A stretch of 64,000 bases of DNA. Source: Phytophthora quininea (taxonomy: Eukaryota; Oomycota; Peronosporomycetes; Peronosporales; Peronosporaceae). Below, piece by piece: positions 45,901 to 57,353 of the stretch; the first letter of the stretch is position 1; each line of letters starts with the position of its first letter. Both the position numbers and the translations under genes were made by a program. Location: the NCBI GenBank assembly GCA_011947345.1, contig JAAVTG010000111.1:62001-126000 (forward strand), in the 5' to 3' direction. The notes beneath the pieces are model-generated. The model was not told where the DNA came from. It made no database searches and saw only the letters and a program-made list of their open reading frames with translations.

Positions 45901-47169
45901 TCAATCACCTCTGTTGTTGTGGTTGCCTTTACTCTCTTGCATCCTCAATTGGTCTCGAAGGATACGGATCATTGAAGTCCATTTCAAGCCGACCACTGGG
46001 TGAAGTGTCCGGGAAGTACTGGGGCGGATGGAGAGACTTTCCTTGACAAGCTCCAGCATTTCAAGGGCATTTTCGGTGCTCGGATCGTTGACCCACGCGT
46101 CCTCGGCGACAATGCGGGCCTCGATCTCCATCATCACGTAGCGTAGAGCTGATAGCGACCTTCGGATGCTCTTGTCCAGGTCTTGCGGGACCATGATCCG
46201 GAACGGAGGGTTTTGGATGCAGAATCCCCGCACAACCAGAGAACCCACATCGTCGACAGCTTGCAGATTGGGATTGTGACGTCCTGTGGGAAATGGTGCA
46301 TCGTTTTGTCCTCCCACTCGAAGATCTTGGGGTACTTGTTGCGATAGCATGGGACGAGGAAGAGCGGCTCGCTGGTGCGTCGCCGTTTCAACGGCGAGGT
46401 GTACACTGCTGTGCGCGGCCAAATCAAGTGCACGCAATTAGACCCAGCGCATATCGTCGGCAGAACTGCCATCTGCATATCCTTACCGGTCGTGTTGGAT
46501 TCCGGACAATTTCCCACCGGCGCAGCAGCAGTAGGCTCAGCCCTGGCGAACGAGGTGCCCGTCGGCTGCACCACTCGTGGCTCTGGAGCAGCAGCAGAAG
46601 CTTCTCCATGTTCCCACACCTCTCCATTCTCCGTCTCGACCGCCATTGCAGTTGATGCGGGTGCCGTAGCCGCCCTAGTCACCTCTGAATCGGGTCGCGT
46701 CAACCGCGCTCTTATCGTGAAACTGGCCAGATCTCTGGGGCCTCTTTCACCTTCTAAAAGCTCGTATGGCCGACTGAAGCTGCAGTCCGTGACTCTGGAC
46801 TCCTTGGGGGCGATGAATCCGCCTCAAAGGCCATATCGTCCGTCTCCATAGCGTGCTCCGTCCCTATAATTTTGAGGTAAAACTGTCTGGCGCTAGACAA
46901 CTCCGTTCTTGCCTCGAACACGGCTCTGGTGGCGCAGTCCAGTCCATGGCGTGAGTCTTGAAGTAGCTGCTGCAGCAATCGATACCTCGGCGCCTGGTCG
47001 TCCTCGCGCGCGCGCGCTGCGTCCACCCACTCGCACACGTCCTGGAAGTTCCGCTTGTACTGCCGCATCCAAAGGCGAAATCCGCTTCTGCAGCGTGCAA
47101 CGCCTCACGGGCGGCGACGACGGCATCCTCGGCGCTTCGAGCTGCCATTGTGGAAGTGCGATCCGTCAT
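45901..47169 (-). CDS. Unknown protein with N-terminal coiled coil (frameshifts)
   Basis: Not recognised. ATG 47169 begins MTDRTSTMAARSAEDAVVAA and leads into a helical region (EWVDAARAREDDQAPRYRLL; RAVFEARTELSSARQF). A Pro/Ala/Ser-rich linker follows, then a compact C-terminal region (SPLKRRRTSEPLFLVPCYRN; SALRYVMMEIEARIVAEDAW) ending at TGA 45901-45903. Frame breaks near 47071 (A3 on the plus strand), near 46775 and near 46265 each need one added base, giving about 420 residues. KRRR in the middle may be a nuclear signal. It is divergent from the PP2C gene across about 215 bp. Confidence 0.65.
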
Positions 47170-47226
47170 AAAACCTCACCGAATTCATACGCGATTTGGC
47201 GCCAAATCGAATCGTCCCATGGGCGG

Positions 47227-47239
47227 TCACTTCCCATTC
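47227..47239 (+). promoter_or_regulatory. Oomycete Inr-like element upstream of the PP2C gene
   Basis: TCACTTCCCATTC matches TCAYTY followed by a CAWT-containing flank, 145-157 bp upstream of the PP2C ATG and inside the divergent promoter region. Confidence 0.35.
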
Positions 47240-47340
47240 GGCGTGGACATCGAAAGCCTGTGCGCTCCGACAAGACTAACGGACTGGCCAGCCAGCCCGC
47301 ACCCCACCCTGCTTCTGCAAGGGTAGTTCCAGCCTCTTCT

Positions 47341-47376
47341 CCATCCATCCATCCATCCATCCATCCATCCATCCAT
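47341..47376 (+). repeat. (CCAT)9 microsatellite
   Basis: Nine uninterrupted CCAT units, ending 7 bp before the ATG of the PP2C gene at 47384, so probably in its 5' leader. Confidence 0.95.
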
Positions 47377-47383
47377 CGTCGTC

Positions 47384-48906
47384 ATGGCGCCTGCGGACGT
47401 GCTCGTGGCCTCCCCAGTCAACGGCATGGTGGGACTCGAGATGTGCTCGGCCACACCGCCCACGGCCTGCGGCTCGCACACGCCGCGACTGCTGCAGGCC
47501 GCGGGGCTGCGCGCACTCGAGCAGATCGCTGCCGACGAGTCGGATGCCCACGAGAGCCCCGTACGGTCGCCCTCGTCCAAGAGACTGCGCACGTCGCCCA
47601 GCTCCGGTACGACAATGTTTGAAATATTTCTCACAGATTTTTATGTTATTAACATATTCTTGTCATTCTACAGCTGGCAGTCTGGACAGTGAAGCACCTG
47701 AGGAGATGAAGCCGAAGACGAGTCCCAAGGCCAGCGAACCGGTGAAGCGCGTGGCAGCCAAGAGCAGGGACCGCAAGCGCCGCAAGATGGACGTCATCGA
47801 AAACGCGCTGACGAGGTTCCGCGAGGAGGAGACCAAGTCTCCGCGATGCTCGGAGTTCACGACCATTTGCCACCCGAGAAAGAACGACAGGAGACGACGG
47901 GACGCAGCTGCCAAGATGAAGGTGCAGGTAGGTGTGGCCTTGGCGCAGGGAGCCAGAGCGTACATGGAAGACCGCTACTCGGTGGTGGAACGGTTGGTAG
48001 AGGACGCAGAGTCCTCTCCCAGCTTGCTGGCAGTGTACGACGGACACAACGGCGCCTATGCCTCCGAGTACGCGCGTCGTCGCTTCAAGGACATTTTGGG
48101 AGACAGTGAGGATCTGCTGGAGATCAGTCGTCGTGCGCGACATGCAAAGCTGACAGCGGAAGACGTGGACACCATCCGCGACCTCCTGGTGGAGACCTTC
48201 GCGACCGTGGACGACGAGATTTTGCAGCGAACCGTTATCCTGAACAAGCGTGACGGTTCGACCGTGTTGTTGGGCCTGCTGGTTGGCGGTAAGCTTTTCA
48301 TCGCGAACCTGGGCGACTCGCGTGGTGTCTTGGCACAGGCAGAGGAGAGCGTCGCCTTGGCTGGGGACGAGAGCGAGCAGGACGAGTCGTCGGACGAGGA
48401 CGGGACAGGAACAGCGGTGCGTTTGTCAGTAGATCACAAACCCAACCTAGAGGAGGAGACGCAGCGCGTCGAGCGCTGGCGGCAAGGTCATTTTCTCGGG
48501 CTGCTGGCGCGTTGCGCACGACCAGATCCCGCTGCGTCTTGCCATCAGTCGGTCTCTCGGCGACCACCCACTCAAGACGAATCTGCCAGCGTCGTGCACA
48601 GCGCCGTTGGTGTCGGTGGTTCCGGATGTCCACGTTGTCGATGTCGATGCAACTGGCGAGTATGTTGTTTTTGCAAGTGATGGGTTGTGGGATCGCCTAA
48701 GTGACGACGATGCCGCGAAGATTGTCCGTGCCAAGGTGAACGAGTACCAGAGCACTGAAGCCCCCACTGCGACCGCAGAAGTCACGAAAGAGGCGCTGCA
48801 GTTTGCTGCGAACTCGTTAGTGGAGACAGCTTTGTTGAAGCGCAGCATGGACAACATCACGGCCATGGTCATCTCGTTCTCGGCTCTGGAAACCATAGAA
48901 GCATAG
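47384..48906 (+). CDS. PP2C (PPM family) Ser/Thr phosphatase
   Basis: Metal-dependent protein phosphatase. Exon 1 47384-47606 and exon 2 47674-48906 flank a 67-bp intron. The ~90-residue N-terminal extension carries basic KRVAAKSRDRKRRK, a likely nuclear signal. PPM motifs in order: ARAYMEDRYSV, AVYDGHNGAYASEYA (DGHxG metal site), LFIANLGDSRGVL, ISRSLGDHPLK, FASDGLWDRLSDDDA and DNITAMVIS. Around 48471-48482 the frame slips; two added G residues restore EALGGKVIFSGCW, the expected motif. An acidic insert (ESEQDESSDEDGT) sits between motifs. Substrate unknown. Confidence 0.92.
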
Positions 48907-49107
48907 ATCAGTAGGGGAACAACACAAAAAACAGCAGAAACAACTCGGTCCCTTGAAGCCCGAGATATCCTTGACACAATAGAGAGTTCATCAAACAATC
49001 CCATCCATATTGACAAATTGACGAGTTTTGCTGCAATATCCCAGTCGTTGTGCGTATTCATTGCGTCTATAGTGTCTCTACGTCGGGGCTAGTGAGTTTA
49101 CATCTAT
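48907..49107. other. Short convergent intergenic region
   Basis: Holds the 3' ends of the PP2C and folate-biopterin transporter genes, which converge here. No other feature seen. Confidence 0.5.
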
Positions 49108-50914
49108 TCACACGACGGCAGCAGCCGTTCCTTTTAGTTCGACTTCCTCTGTAGGAGAGCAGTCCTTCACAGTGTGGTTTTCTCGAATCACACCTGCGTG
49201 TTCCTCATCTCCGTCGACGTCTTCTTCCTTGTCGGACACTTTGTTTGTATTCGCGCCATGAGCTGGAGAGCTAAAGTCTAGTTCATCAACAATATCCTGG
49301 GGATCCGTCGCCGGGATGAGGAAAAGGAAGAAGATTGGCACCACCTTCAGCACACTGCGCACCACGATGGCGAGCCAGAGAAGATCATACTGGTCCTTGG
49401 CAATCCCAAGCCACGCGCACACGAGCGCTCCCCAGAACTCGCTGACACTGCGCGAGAAGTTGGAGATTGACATGAGCAACGCGAACAGTGTGCCTTCAAT
49501 ACCCTTGGGGCACAGTTTGGCGCAGAGCACCATCACAGGCATCGTCTTGAGGCGGCTGATAACGTCGGCGATCACGGCGTCGCCTAGCACGAAAGCCTTG
49601 TCCGGAATGCCCATGTCGAGATTGGAACGCGTCACCAACACGATGTCCAGCAGCGACACGACAGCCAAACTGAGCTGAGCAATAAAGAAGATGCGTCGGA
49701 ACGACATGTCCTTGAAAAACGCGTTGTACAGCATTGTGCCAAACATCAAAAAGACAAACCCGAAAGCCGAAACAGTGCCCAGAAACTCGGGAGTAAACTG
49801 CAGCACATCGGTCGAGAAGTAGAAGAACACCTGCGAATACCCAGGGCTAATAGCTCCCGAGAGAAAAACCCAGAGGGCGCACATCCAGATCACGGGCGTG
49901 CTAATTGCACCTTTCAGTTGACGGAATTGCAGCTTGGCTGCTTTCTTGAAGTGGCGATGGCTCGCCGTAGACTTGGGCTCGTGCATGAACATGGAGATGA
50001 TCATGATCGCAAGAGGACCCGCCGCCGCGAAGAAGAACACGCCGCGTACCCCAAGGTTGTGCGTCGCTGGACCAGACAGGAACGACCCGAGCACGCCACC
50101 AACGGACATGGATACCCACGACACCGACTGCAGGTCATTTGCGCCGTACTTTGGATCCAATCTGGACATCTCCACTACTCGAGCGTCAATCACCACATCG
50201 ATAAATGCCGTCGACAAACTGTTGACCATCAGCAGCAGTACCGCTCCCAGGGGTGTCGTAATCAGATCTCGAACTGACAATGTCAGAATGGCCAGGGTCC
50301 CCATCGCGCTCAGCAGCAGCATGTACGACTTGCGGTGGTATCCACACAGAGGCAAGCTGTCCGAGATAATACCGTACAATGGTTTAATCCCCCAGGGCAC
50401 CATCATCACCGTCAGCAACGACTGCGACTCGGCTGGCTGCAGCTTGAGATTGTCCTTGAAAAAGTAGTTGACTGCGAGCGCCGCAAAACTGGAAAACCCT
50501 TGAACAGCATATACCGTGCTCACAAGAAGCAGGAACGACGTGCCGAATGTCTGCCGCAGTCGTCGCTGCCAATTGCACAACTGCTGGACTCTGGAAAATG
50601 TATCGTCGCTGTCGTCGCTGGCGTCGGAGGTTCTGGGGCGCTCGAGTCCCCTGCCTTGCCCATAAGTCTGGCGGTGGACCGCTCGTGCAGCTGGCTCGGG
50701 TCGTAGACCGCCCCGTGGTCGTCTGCTGCTTCTTAGCCTTGATCTGAGTCGTCAGCACTTCGGCGGAGCTGGTGGAGGCCGTGGAGGGCGACGACGGAGC
50801 TACCGACAACGTCACAGCGCCCTCGTCGTCTTGCAGGTTGACGGCGTCGCTAAACGGCTCCACATTCAGGCGCGGAAGCCGCTTCCGGGGCGATGCAACG
50901 GCTTCGCGCGCCAT
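49108..50914 (-). CDS. Folate-biopterin transporter (FBT family)
   Basis: FBT carriers move folates and related pterins across membranes and are numerous in oomycetes. Family signature: FFKDNLKLQPAESQ, VPWGIKPLYGIISDSLPLCG, then about 12 hydrophobic helices through VPIFFLFLIP, and an acidic tail (EEDVDGDEEH). The transporter core has no frame break from about 50585 to the stop at 49108. The N-terminal ~110 residues (from ATG 50914, MAREAVASPRKRLPRLN) are polar; two one-base shortages lie there, near 50700 and at a G4 run on the plus strand (50635-50638). Predicted length is about 600 residues. Confidence 0.9.
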
Positions 50915-51078
50915 CGCTTACGGTTCTGACCATCCTGGGATAGTCAGTCGTTAATTCCGTGCCAATTTGTGTAAAATATGTCTACTACCACAGAACACGT
51001 AAATACAAAATCGTTGCAGTAGTGTACAATCTTCCGACCCGATCCAAATTCAAAATCCCTTCGCGGGAAGGCCGCCCC

Positions 51079-54000
51079 ATGGTGCAGACGCTGGAGCTGC
51101 GGGCCACGCAGGACGGCGTCATCTGGCCGCGCCGTCCGCTCGTCAGCGCCAACGGCCTGCTGACCTGCGTGCAGAACCTGCCACAGTCCTCGTACGACAA
51201 GCGGCCGTGCTGCTTCCGCGCCGTGGCGTTCAGCGTGTCCGGGGAGCTGCTGGCCGCCACGGACGACAAGGGCCGCGTGTTTGTGCTGTTCGTGACCAGC
51301 AACCGCTACGCTCTGGTGACGCACCTGGGCGTCCCCACCGTCAGCTGCTGCTTCAGCCCCAAGCGACGCTCGGAGCTGCTCGTGACCTGCGAGGACGAGA
51401 CCGTGCGCTGCCTCGACGTGCAGGCCAAAACGCTCATCAGCACACTGAGAGGCCACCGCTTCCCGGCGCGCTGTGTGTCCTTTCAGAAGTCTGGACAGCT
51501 GGCACTTACCGCATCACAGGACTCGGTGATTCTGTGGGACACCAAGGATTGGTCCAGATTCAGAGTGCTCAATGCAGGCCCCGGAGTGGAAGAAGCCATG
51601 TTTGTGGCCAAAGGAGAGCTGGTGGCCGTGTGTTTCCAGGATGATACTATCATGATGTGGGAGTTGGAGACGCTGGAGTTAAAGTTCAGGTTTGCATTGC
51701 CTGACAGAGAAGAGTCTCCTGGATTGAGGAAGATCGCAGTCTCCGAGGACCATCGAGTGCTGGTTGCAAGGTGGAGATGGAGATTTGATAGGGTGGTTAT
51801 TATTTGTTGCTGAAGATGATTGTGTACTTTCGTAGTGGTCGAGCGCCGAGTATTTACGTGTGGGAGTTCGAGTCGCAGACGATTATCCGCATCATTGAAC
51901 TGCCGTTACCGATCAAGCAAGTTGTCAGCGTACGTGCATTGGTACGCAGGTAGATTCTGTTGCTTTTGCTGATGTTGTATTTTTCTGCAGCATTCGTTCT
52001 TACCAGGTCACAGCACGATGATTAGCATTCTGGGCGACGACGGTAGCGTCTTTTCCTAGACGTCGCCGCGAAGAACCCGCAGATTAAACTGGAAATTGCC
52101 AACCGTGGTCGAGCGATTTCTGCTTTCGATATCGAATGCCATGCTCGATATCTTGCCGCAGCGATGAGGTACGCAGATACTGTTTCTTTTAATCCAATGC
52201 TTGTTTTAATTGATACTATTATGCTGTGGTTGGTCTGGCTGCAGTGACGGCTACTTGCTGCTGTACGATATGGAGATTGCACGACAAACTGCTTCGCGGA
52301 CCCAGGCACGACGACGTAAAGAGGGATTGATTGATCTTGGCGAGTATGCTCACGTACACATTCGATCTGGACTGGACCTTGACGACCCTGTTGCAGATGA
52401 AGGCGAATTAACCTCACCGGATTCTAGTCGACCAGTCCCTTCGAAACTTATTGACAATTTGTTTGGGGCAAGACACTCGCGACATAGTGTGCGTACTCAA
52501 AAGCAAACTCAACGCGATAGTCAAACGGGATCATATCGCTTGCGGTCTACAAGCGCAACCAGGATACGAGCCAACACAGGCCCAGCGATCACCAAGATTA
52601 AAGAAATGGGCGGCGATATATTACCTTCGCCCAGCAAAATCTACAAACGATCGAGCTTGCTGTCGCACTTTCCTGCTCAGTTAACCACTCAAGAAATCGA
52701 AGTGAACCGCAAACGTCTCGTTGGAAGCCTCAAGTGCAATGGGAAATACCCGAAGAAATACCGAGTTTTGGTGTGGCGATTTCTTCTTCGTCTGCCGAAG
52801 AACGAGGAATCTTTCCGATCTCTAGTGGCAAAGGCAAGCACCCGGTGTTTGTTCGATTAAGGGACCAGTATCCCCTGCAAAACGACCGTATTTTCCGACG
52901 GCTTCACCGCGTATTGTCAGCGATTGTGTATTGGTGTCCGGCCTTCGGTGAAGTCAGCTATCTCCCGGCTGTCGTGTACCCGTTTGTCAAGATTTTCCGG
53001 GAGAACGACCTCGCTGCTTTTGAAGCAAGTGTCAGCGTCCTGCTCCACTGGTGTGGCGATTTCCTTGTCAGCCTCCCATATCCCCCGTGTTTGCTATGAG
53101 TGCTATTGAAAAGGAGTTGGCACGGCGAGACGGTCAACTCTACGATCACTTTACTCGCTACAAAATAACGTCCGAGGCTTACGCGTGGAGTTTGCTCAAG
53201 ACGATCTTCACTGAAGTTTTGAGCGAGGATGAGTGGATGTGCTTATGGGACCATTTCTTCACATACCCAGAGACTCCACAGCTTCTTTTCGTGGCTGTGC
53301 TGGCGTACTTGTGCTATTTCCGCACAGCATTGCTCGCTGCCTGTGACCGCTTTTCAATCGAACAGTTCTTCCACCAGCAGAATGCTATTGACATCCAAAG
53401 TTTGTGCAGCTCATGATGAATCTGCGCAAAAACTGGACCTCAGTGAATATACCGCAATTGAAGGCCCCGCTGCAGCAGATGACAACACCAGAGCCCATGG
53501 ACCGTATTGGCCATTATCGAGAGGGCAATACCCAGCCTTCGCACACTACCCGCGCTTTGTTGTGGATTTCCAGATTAGCGTAAGAATCGAGTGGTTCTTT
53601 ATGTTGACATTTGCACAGAGAGCTAACCATGTCTGTATGCATTTTAGGAACGCAACCGGATTGCTCTGGAGGAGGCTGAGTTGGCGCACAAACAATCTCT
53701 ACTGGACCAAATCCAGGAAGAATCGGGTAGGCTCAAGCAGGAGCACGATAAGTGGCTGAAGGAACGGAAGCTTGTTCTCGCAGCCGAAGAAAGACGAAGA
53801 AAGGAAGCTATTGCGGCTGAAAAGGAACGGATACTCCACTTGAAGACGTTGGACTACGAAACTAGGAAGCGGAGACTTCAGCACTTAACCAACATGGAAA
53901 CAGCCGCCCATGAAACTCTCGAACAGGCATCGGCGATGCTGCAAACGGAGTATCAACGGCTGGAAGCTGCACTAGCTATGCAGAAGGAGCGCATGGAGTT

Positions 54001-55708
54001 CGAGATCTCGTCGCGTAAGCAAGAAGAAGAGCTGCAGCGCGTCGAGTCTGACACGCATGATCGAGTGCAAGGTATTCACAAGCACCGCGAGATGGAGGAG
54101 CGAGTTTCCCGACTTCGCACCGAGTTTGAGACGCGGTTGAAACAGCAAGAACTGCAGGACTTGCTGAAAATCGAGAGCTGGAAGAGAGAGGACGAAGCTC
54201 AGGCTCGCAAGGCCAAGATGAAGCTTCGTCGTCGTGAAGTCCGTGCACTACAAAGTCAAGAAAACCGAGTTCGCCAGGAGTTGGAGAAGCAATTGCTGGA
54301 GCAGCAGGTTGCCAAGGAAAAGCAGCTCTTGGAACTGGAAAGCACTCGACACGATCGTCGTCAGGAGCAACACGAGTATGATGAACTGGAGCGAGAAGAA
54401 GCGCAACACGACAGACAGTTGTTTGCCGAACAGCACACTAGAAAATATAGTCCACAGCAACGGGAACCTGCACCAAGAACAACTCCCCATGAAAAGAGAG
54501 GTCGCTCTCGTGGAGTATCAGATCACGATGCAGATTCACCAGCAGTGAAAAGTACGAACCTCCAGCGCCAACTATTCGACAACGATTCCGAGCCTGAGTC
54601 GGAATCGGGAGGTGAAGAAGACGCTAAGCGGTGGAATTCCCCGACCGGCGATCACCACGAGTACGATAGCGACAGCGATGTGAAAAAGTCTCCTTCCGTA
54701 CTCCAGATTATACCGCAAGGTTTGCAGTACAGACGCCGCCGCTGGGGCCTGCTAGCAGTAGAAGTGAGAGCAGCGTCAGCTTTGCGAGCGCGTCCATGCG
54801 AAGAACGATGGCTGAAATGAGTTTACTGGAAAAGGCGCTGGGCAACATCAGCAGCAGTTCAAGTGGCCACAGCGACGCTAACGCCGAAGACCATGATAGA
54901 ACGTATGAAGAGGATGCGGCTGAAAGTGTCGTTAGCTCTACCAAGGACGCTAGGCCGCCTCGAAGCGATGATGGCGAAGCGCTCAGCGTGCACAACGAAG
55001 TGAAGAGCCCAATTCATCGTTTCAGTACACCACCTCCTGCTCGAACGCTGGTCGACAGCTTTGTCTCTGAAGAACTGCATGACAGGAACACTCAAGATGT
55101 CGAGCAGGTGGTCACGACTCATTCACCACGCAGCTTTGAGCAGAAAGTTGAAACTACGCAAGCACACGACCAAAGCCTCGAAGAGGCAAAAGAGCACCTC
55201 CGTGAACACGTTACTCATGCCCCAGCGATGGAAGACGCTTTCACGTCTCCTCTTCGAGCCGCCCGGGAGGTACCACAACCACGAACTCCAACGCCGTCGC
55301 AGAGTCCCGAAGGCCTAACCTACGATTCACCTTTTACAGTAAAGCAGAACGTAGTTGAAAAGGCTGCCGAGCTCGATCACACCTCATGCAGAAGCCGATA
55401 CGACAGGAGATGTCGAGTCTGTCGCCGACAGTGAGAGCTACGCGAGCTCGCACATGATGGACGCGCTGCAGCGACCGATCGCCGAGCTGGAGAAGAAGCT
55501 GGGCATCCGGTTTGACGACTTTAGTGACGAGGAGAAGGAGGCGCTGGGCGAGAGCTTTGACGACTCGTTCGATGTGAGGAAGGACAGCGACGAAGAGGAG
55601 GACGAGACCATCGAGGATGATCGTGCCAAGTTGCTGCAGCGGGCCAAGAAGCTGCTAGAGATGGAGAGCTTCGACGACAGCGACAGTGACGAGGATTTGT
55701 CACTGTAG
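51079..55708 (+). CDS. TBC1D31: TBC1D31 (WDR67) orthologue: WD40 plus TBC domain, coiled-coil tail
   Basis: In animals this is a centriolar-satellite protein linked to ciliogenesis. N-terminal WD40 repeats (CVSFQKSGQLALTASQDSVI), then a TBC domain (KYRVLVWRFLLRLP; YWCPAFGEVSYLPAVVYPFV; YAWSLLKTIFTEVLSEDEWM; FFHQQNAIDIQ), then the family tail QYPAFAHYPRFVVDFQ, about 250 residues of coiled coil (RLKQEHDKWLKERKLVLAAE) and an acidic C-terminus (FDDSDSDEDLSL). Introns: 51771-51835, 51930-51990, 52169-52244 and 53580-53647. Single-base shortages: T4 52051, A3 52830, C3 53075, A3 53397, G3 53523, G4 54744, with another frame change near 55375. ATG 51079 is chosen as the last before the conserved part; an earlier in-frame ATG is at 50959. 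Confidence 0.88.
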
Positions 55709-55900
55709 GGGGCAAATAAACTCATGTACGATAGTAAGGTGCTCCTGACAGCTTTGACTTTCTTTGTCGAGCGCAAAATGTGAACAGAGGCTTCAGAAGC
55801 ACCAAAACGAAGCGAAAAAAGTTGTTGACCTCGAGCTCGAGTTGGAAAGGACGCATTGCCATTACATGAAAGTGTCCTTAGCTGGCCACCTAGACTGAGC

Positions 55901-56130
55901 TCACGCTTTGTGTTTGCTCTTGGTCTTCTTCTTGTCCTTCTTCTCCTCTTGTCCTTCTTGGACGCGCGCAGGCTGCGATCCACAGTCAACAGGCGGGCGG
56001 CTTGGTCATCAACAGCTCCGATCGTCTGCACTGCGTCGGCTTTAGCGGTCAGCTCCAGAGTCGCGTCCGTGGGGGCACAAGTCGACGCGAAAACCACCGT
56101 GGCCAAGGCGACGACGTACAAAAGCTTCAT
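55901..56130 (-). CDS. Small secreted RxLR-like protein
   Basis: ATG 56130 opens a signal peptide (MKLLYVVALATVVFAS) followed by a mature region with RSLR at residues 52-55, the spacing expected of oomycete RxLR effectors, which enter plant cells. A Lys-rich stretch follows. As read, the frame runs on with no stop into the 3' end of the neighbouring TBC1D31 gene, with Arg-rich low-complexity sequence. A one-base frame change after about codon 60 would instead meet a stop at 55901-55903 and give a peptide of about 75 residues. No WY fold is visible. An exact oomycete core-promoter match lies 41 bp upstream. Effector status is inferred; very short secreted proteins can carry RxLR by chance. Confidence 0.55.
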
Positions 56131-56170
56131 GGTGCTTGGAAGTTGGGGGTGTAGCTGAGGTTGCTGGAGC

Positions 56171-56184
56171 AAATTGGAGAATGA
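56171..56184 (-). promoter_or_regulatory. Oomycete Inr+FPR core promoter
   Basis: On the minus strand TCATTCTCCAATTT fits the oomycete 16-19-nt core (TCATTYBNCAWTTT) at every position. It lies 41 bp upstream of the ATG of the RxLR-like gene. Confidence 0.65.
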
Positions 56185-56412
56185 TCTTGGAGACGAGAGC
56201 GCATTGACGGACTGTGAGAGGGGCGACTGCGGAGCTCTAAATGATCCTAGCCCAACAGCTCGACCATATCCATAGCGAATACCTGGTAGCCCATGCCGCA
56301 TCAGACAAGTTCTTGCGTGTGTATAACGCGCCAACCAAAGAGAGGACGGAAATAAAAAAAAACTGGAGCGTCCTGGTCCTAGCAGTCTCCTCTATCGGCA
56401 AGCACTCGGAAA

Positions 56413-56937
56413 TTAAGTGCTCTTGATGTTGAACACTTTGGTCTTGCGGCACAAACGCGATTCCCGAGGCTTGTAGTAGCCGTCGATGGTCTTTTCGGGT
56501 CCGATTGTCTCCAATGTAATATCGACAGTCTGCAGGCGACGTCCGCTGTAGTTCGCTGGGCCCCTCTCAAAAATTGCCACCACGAATGTTGAGGATTGCT
56601 GTAGGACGGTGGAGCAGGCGAAGATGCACCCGAACGGCCCATTTGGTTACGCATTGCGCTTTCAATCGGCTTCTTTCTGCAGTTCCAGCAATTCTCCCGG
56701 GGCCGCTGAGAGCTGCAGCGTTTCAATGACCTTCACAATCACCTCCACCTCGCCAGTGATGAGCGATACCGGAGAAGCCCACTCGTTGACTCTTCCCGAA
56801 CAAGTTGCCCCACTCGTATCGAGTCTCTCGCCTAAAGCTTCTTCACGTTCGTCGCCCAGCTCATATTCCGTCGCTGCGGTCGCGTACAGAGCCTCGTTCG
56901 CTTCATGGTTGGTTGAAGCTCGGCATGGTGTATACAC
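56413..56937 (-). CDS. Hypothetical protein, about 170 residues, frame-damaged
   Basis: Not recognised. Coding character is seen in consecutive minus-strand pieces: TEYELGDEREEALGERLDTS with TGEVEVIVKVIETLQLSAAP, then a Ser/Pro linker (SGASSPAPPSYSNPQ), then a compact C-terminus (IFERGPANYSGRRLQTVDIT; YYKPRESRLCRKTKVFN) ending in TAA at 56413-56415. The three pieces are in different frames, joined by frame changes near 56660 and 56590. A GTAA...TACAG pair (about 56600-56655) could alternatively be an intron. The start is not fixed; no in-frame ATG is obvious before 56937. Confidence 0.5.
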
Positions 56938-57099
56938 CCTAGGAGCCTACGGGGGTGAAGACTTGGATGAAGGCGCTGGCCAGGAGCAGCAGGGTCGAAG
57001 CTAGTCAACACACACTCGATCGTCTCCTTCTCGTCTCCGACTTGTCCTCACCGCAACGCTCTCAGCAAGCGATGTCGCCAACCGATCGTGGCCGATTTG

Positions 57100-57158
57100 C
57101 CCACATTGCAAAAGCAAACCAGGCAAACAACCCACATTGCAATGGCAAACCAGGCACA
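57100..57158. repeat. Direct repeat, ~31-bp unit
   Basis: CCCACATTGCAAAAGCAAAC... (57100-57130) is repeated with few changes at 57131-57158. A second 20-bp tandem pair (AAGCTAAAATAAATCCAGG and a variant) lies at 57241-57279. Both are in the upstream region of the deubiquitinase gene. Confidence 0.75.
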
Positions 57159-57353
57159 AGGCGACTTCCAAAACCCCAAAATGGCTCGAAAACGGCCTTT
57201 TCGCAGATACGTCGAGCGATGCTGCCTAGTTTAGCGTCCTAAGCTAAAATAAATCCAGGTAAGCGAAAATACATCCAGGCCATTTCGTCGCTTCGAGCAT
57301 TTGGAGCTTTTTCGAGGGGGAAACCGAACCGCAAGCCCCCGCGCTTCTTGCCA

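Noticed and set aside
55438..56334. 298-codon minus-strand open frame containing the RxLR-like signal peptide
   Set aside because: Its second half is antisense to the conserved TBC1D31 C-terminus and is low complexity; only the first ~60 codons look like the real protein.
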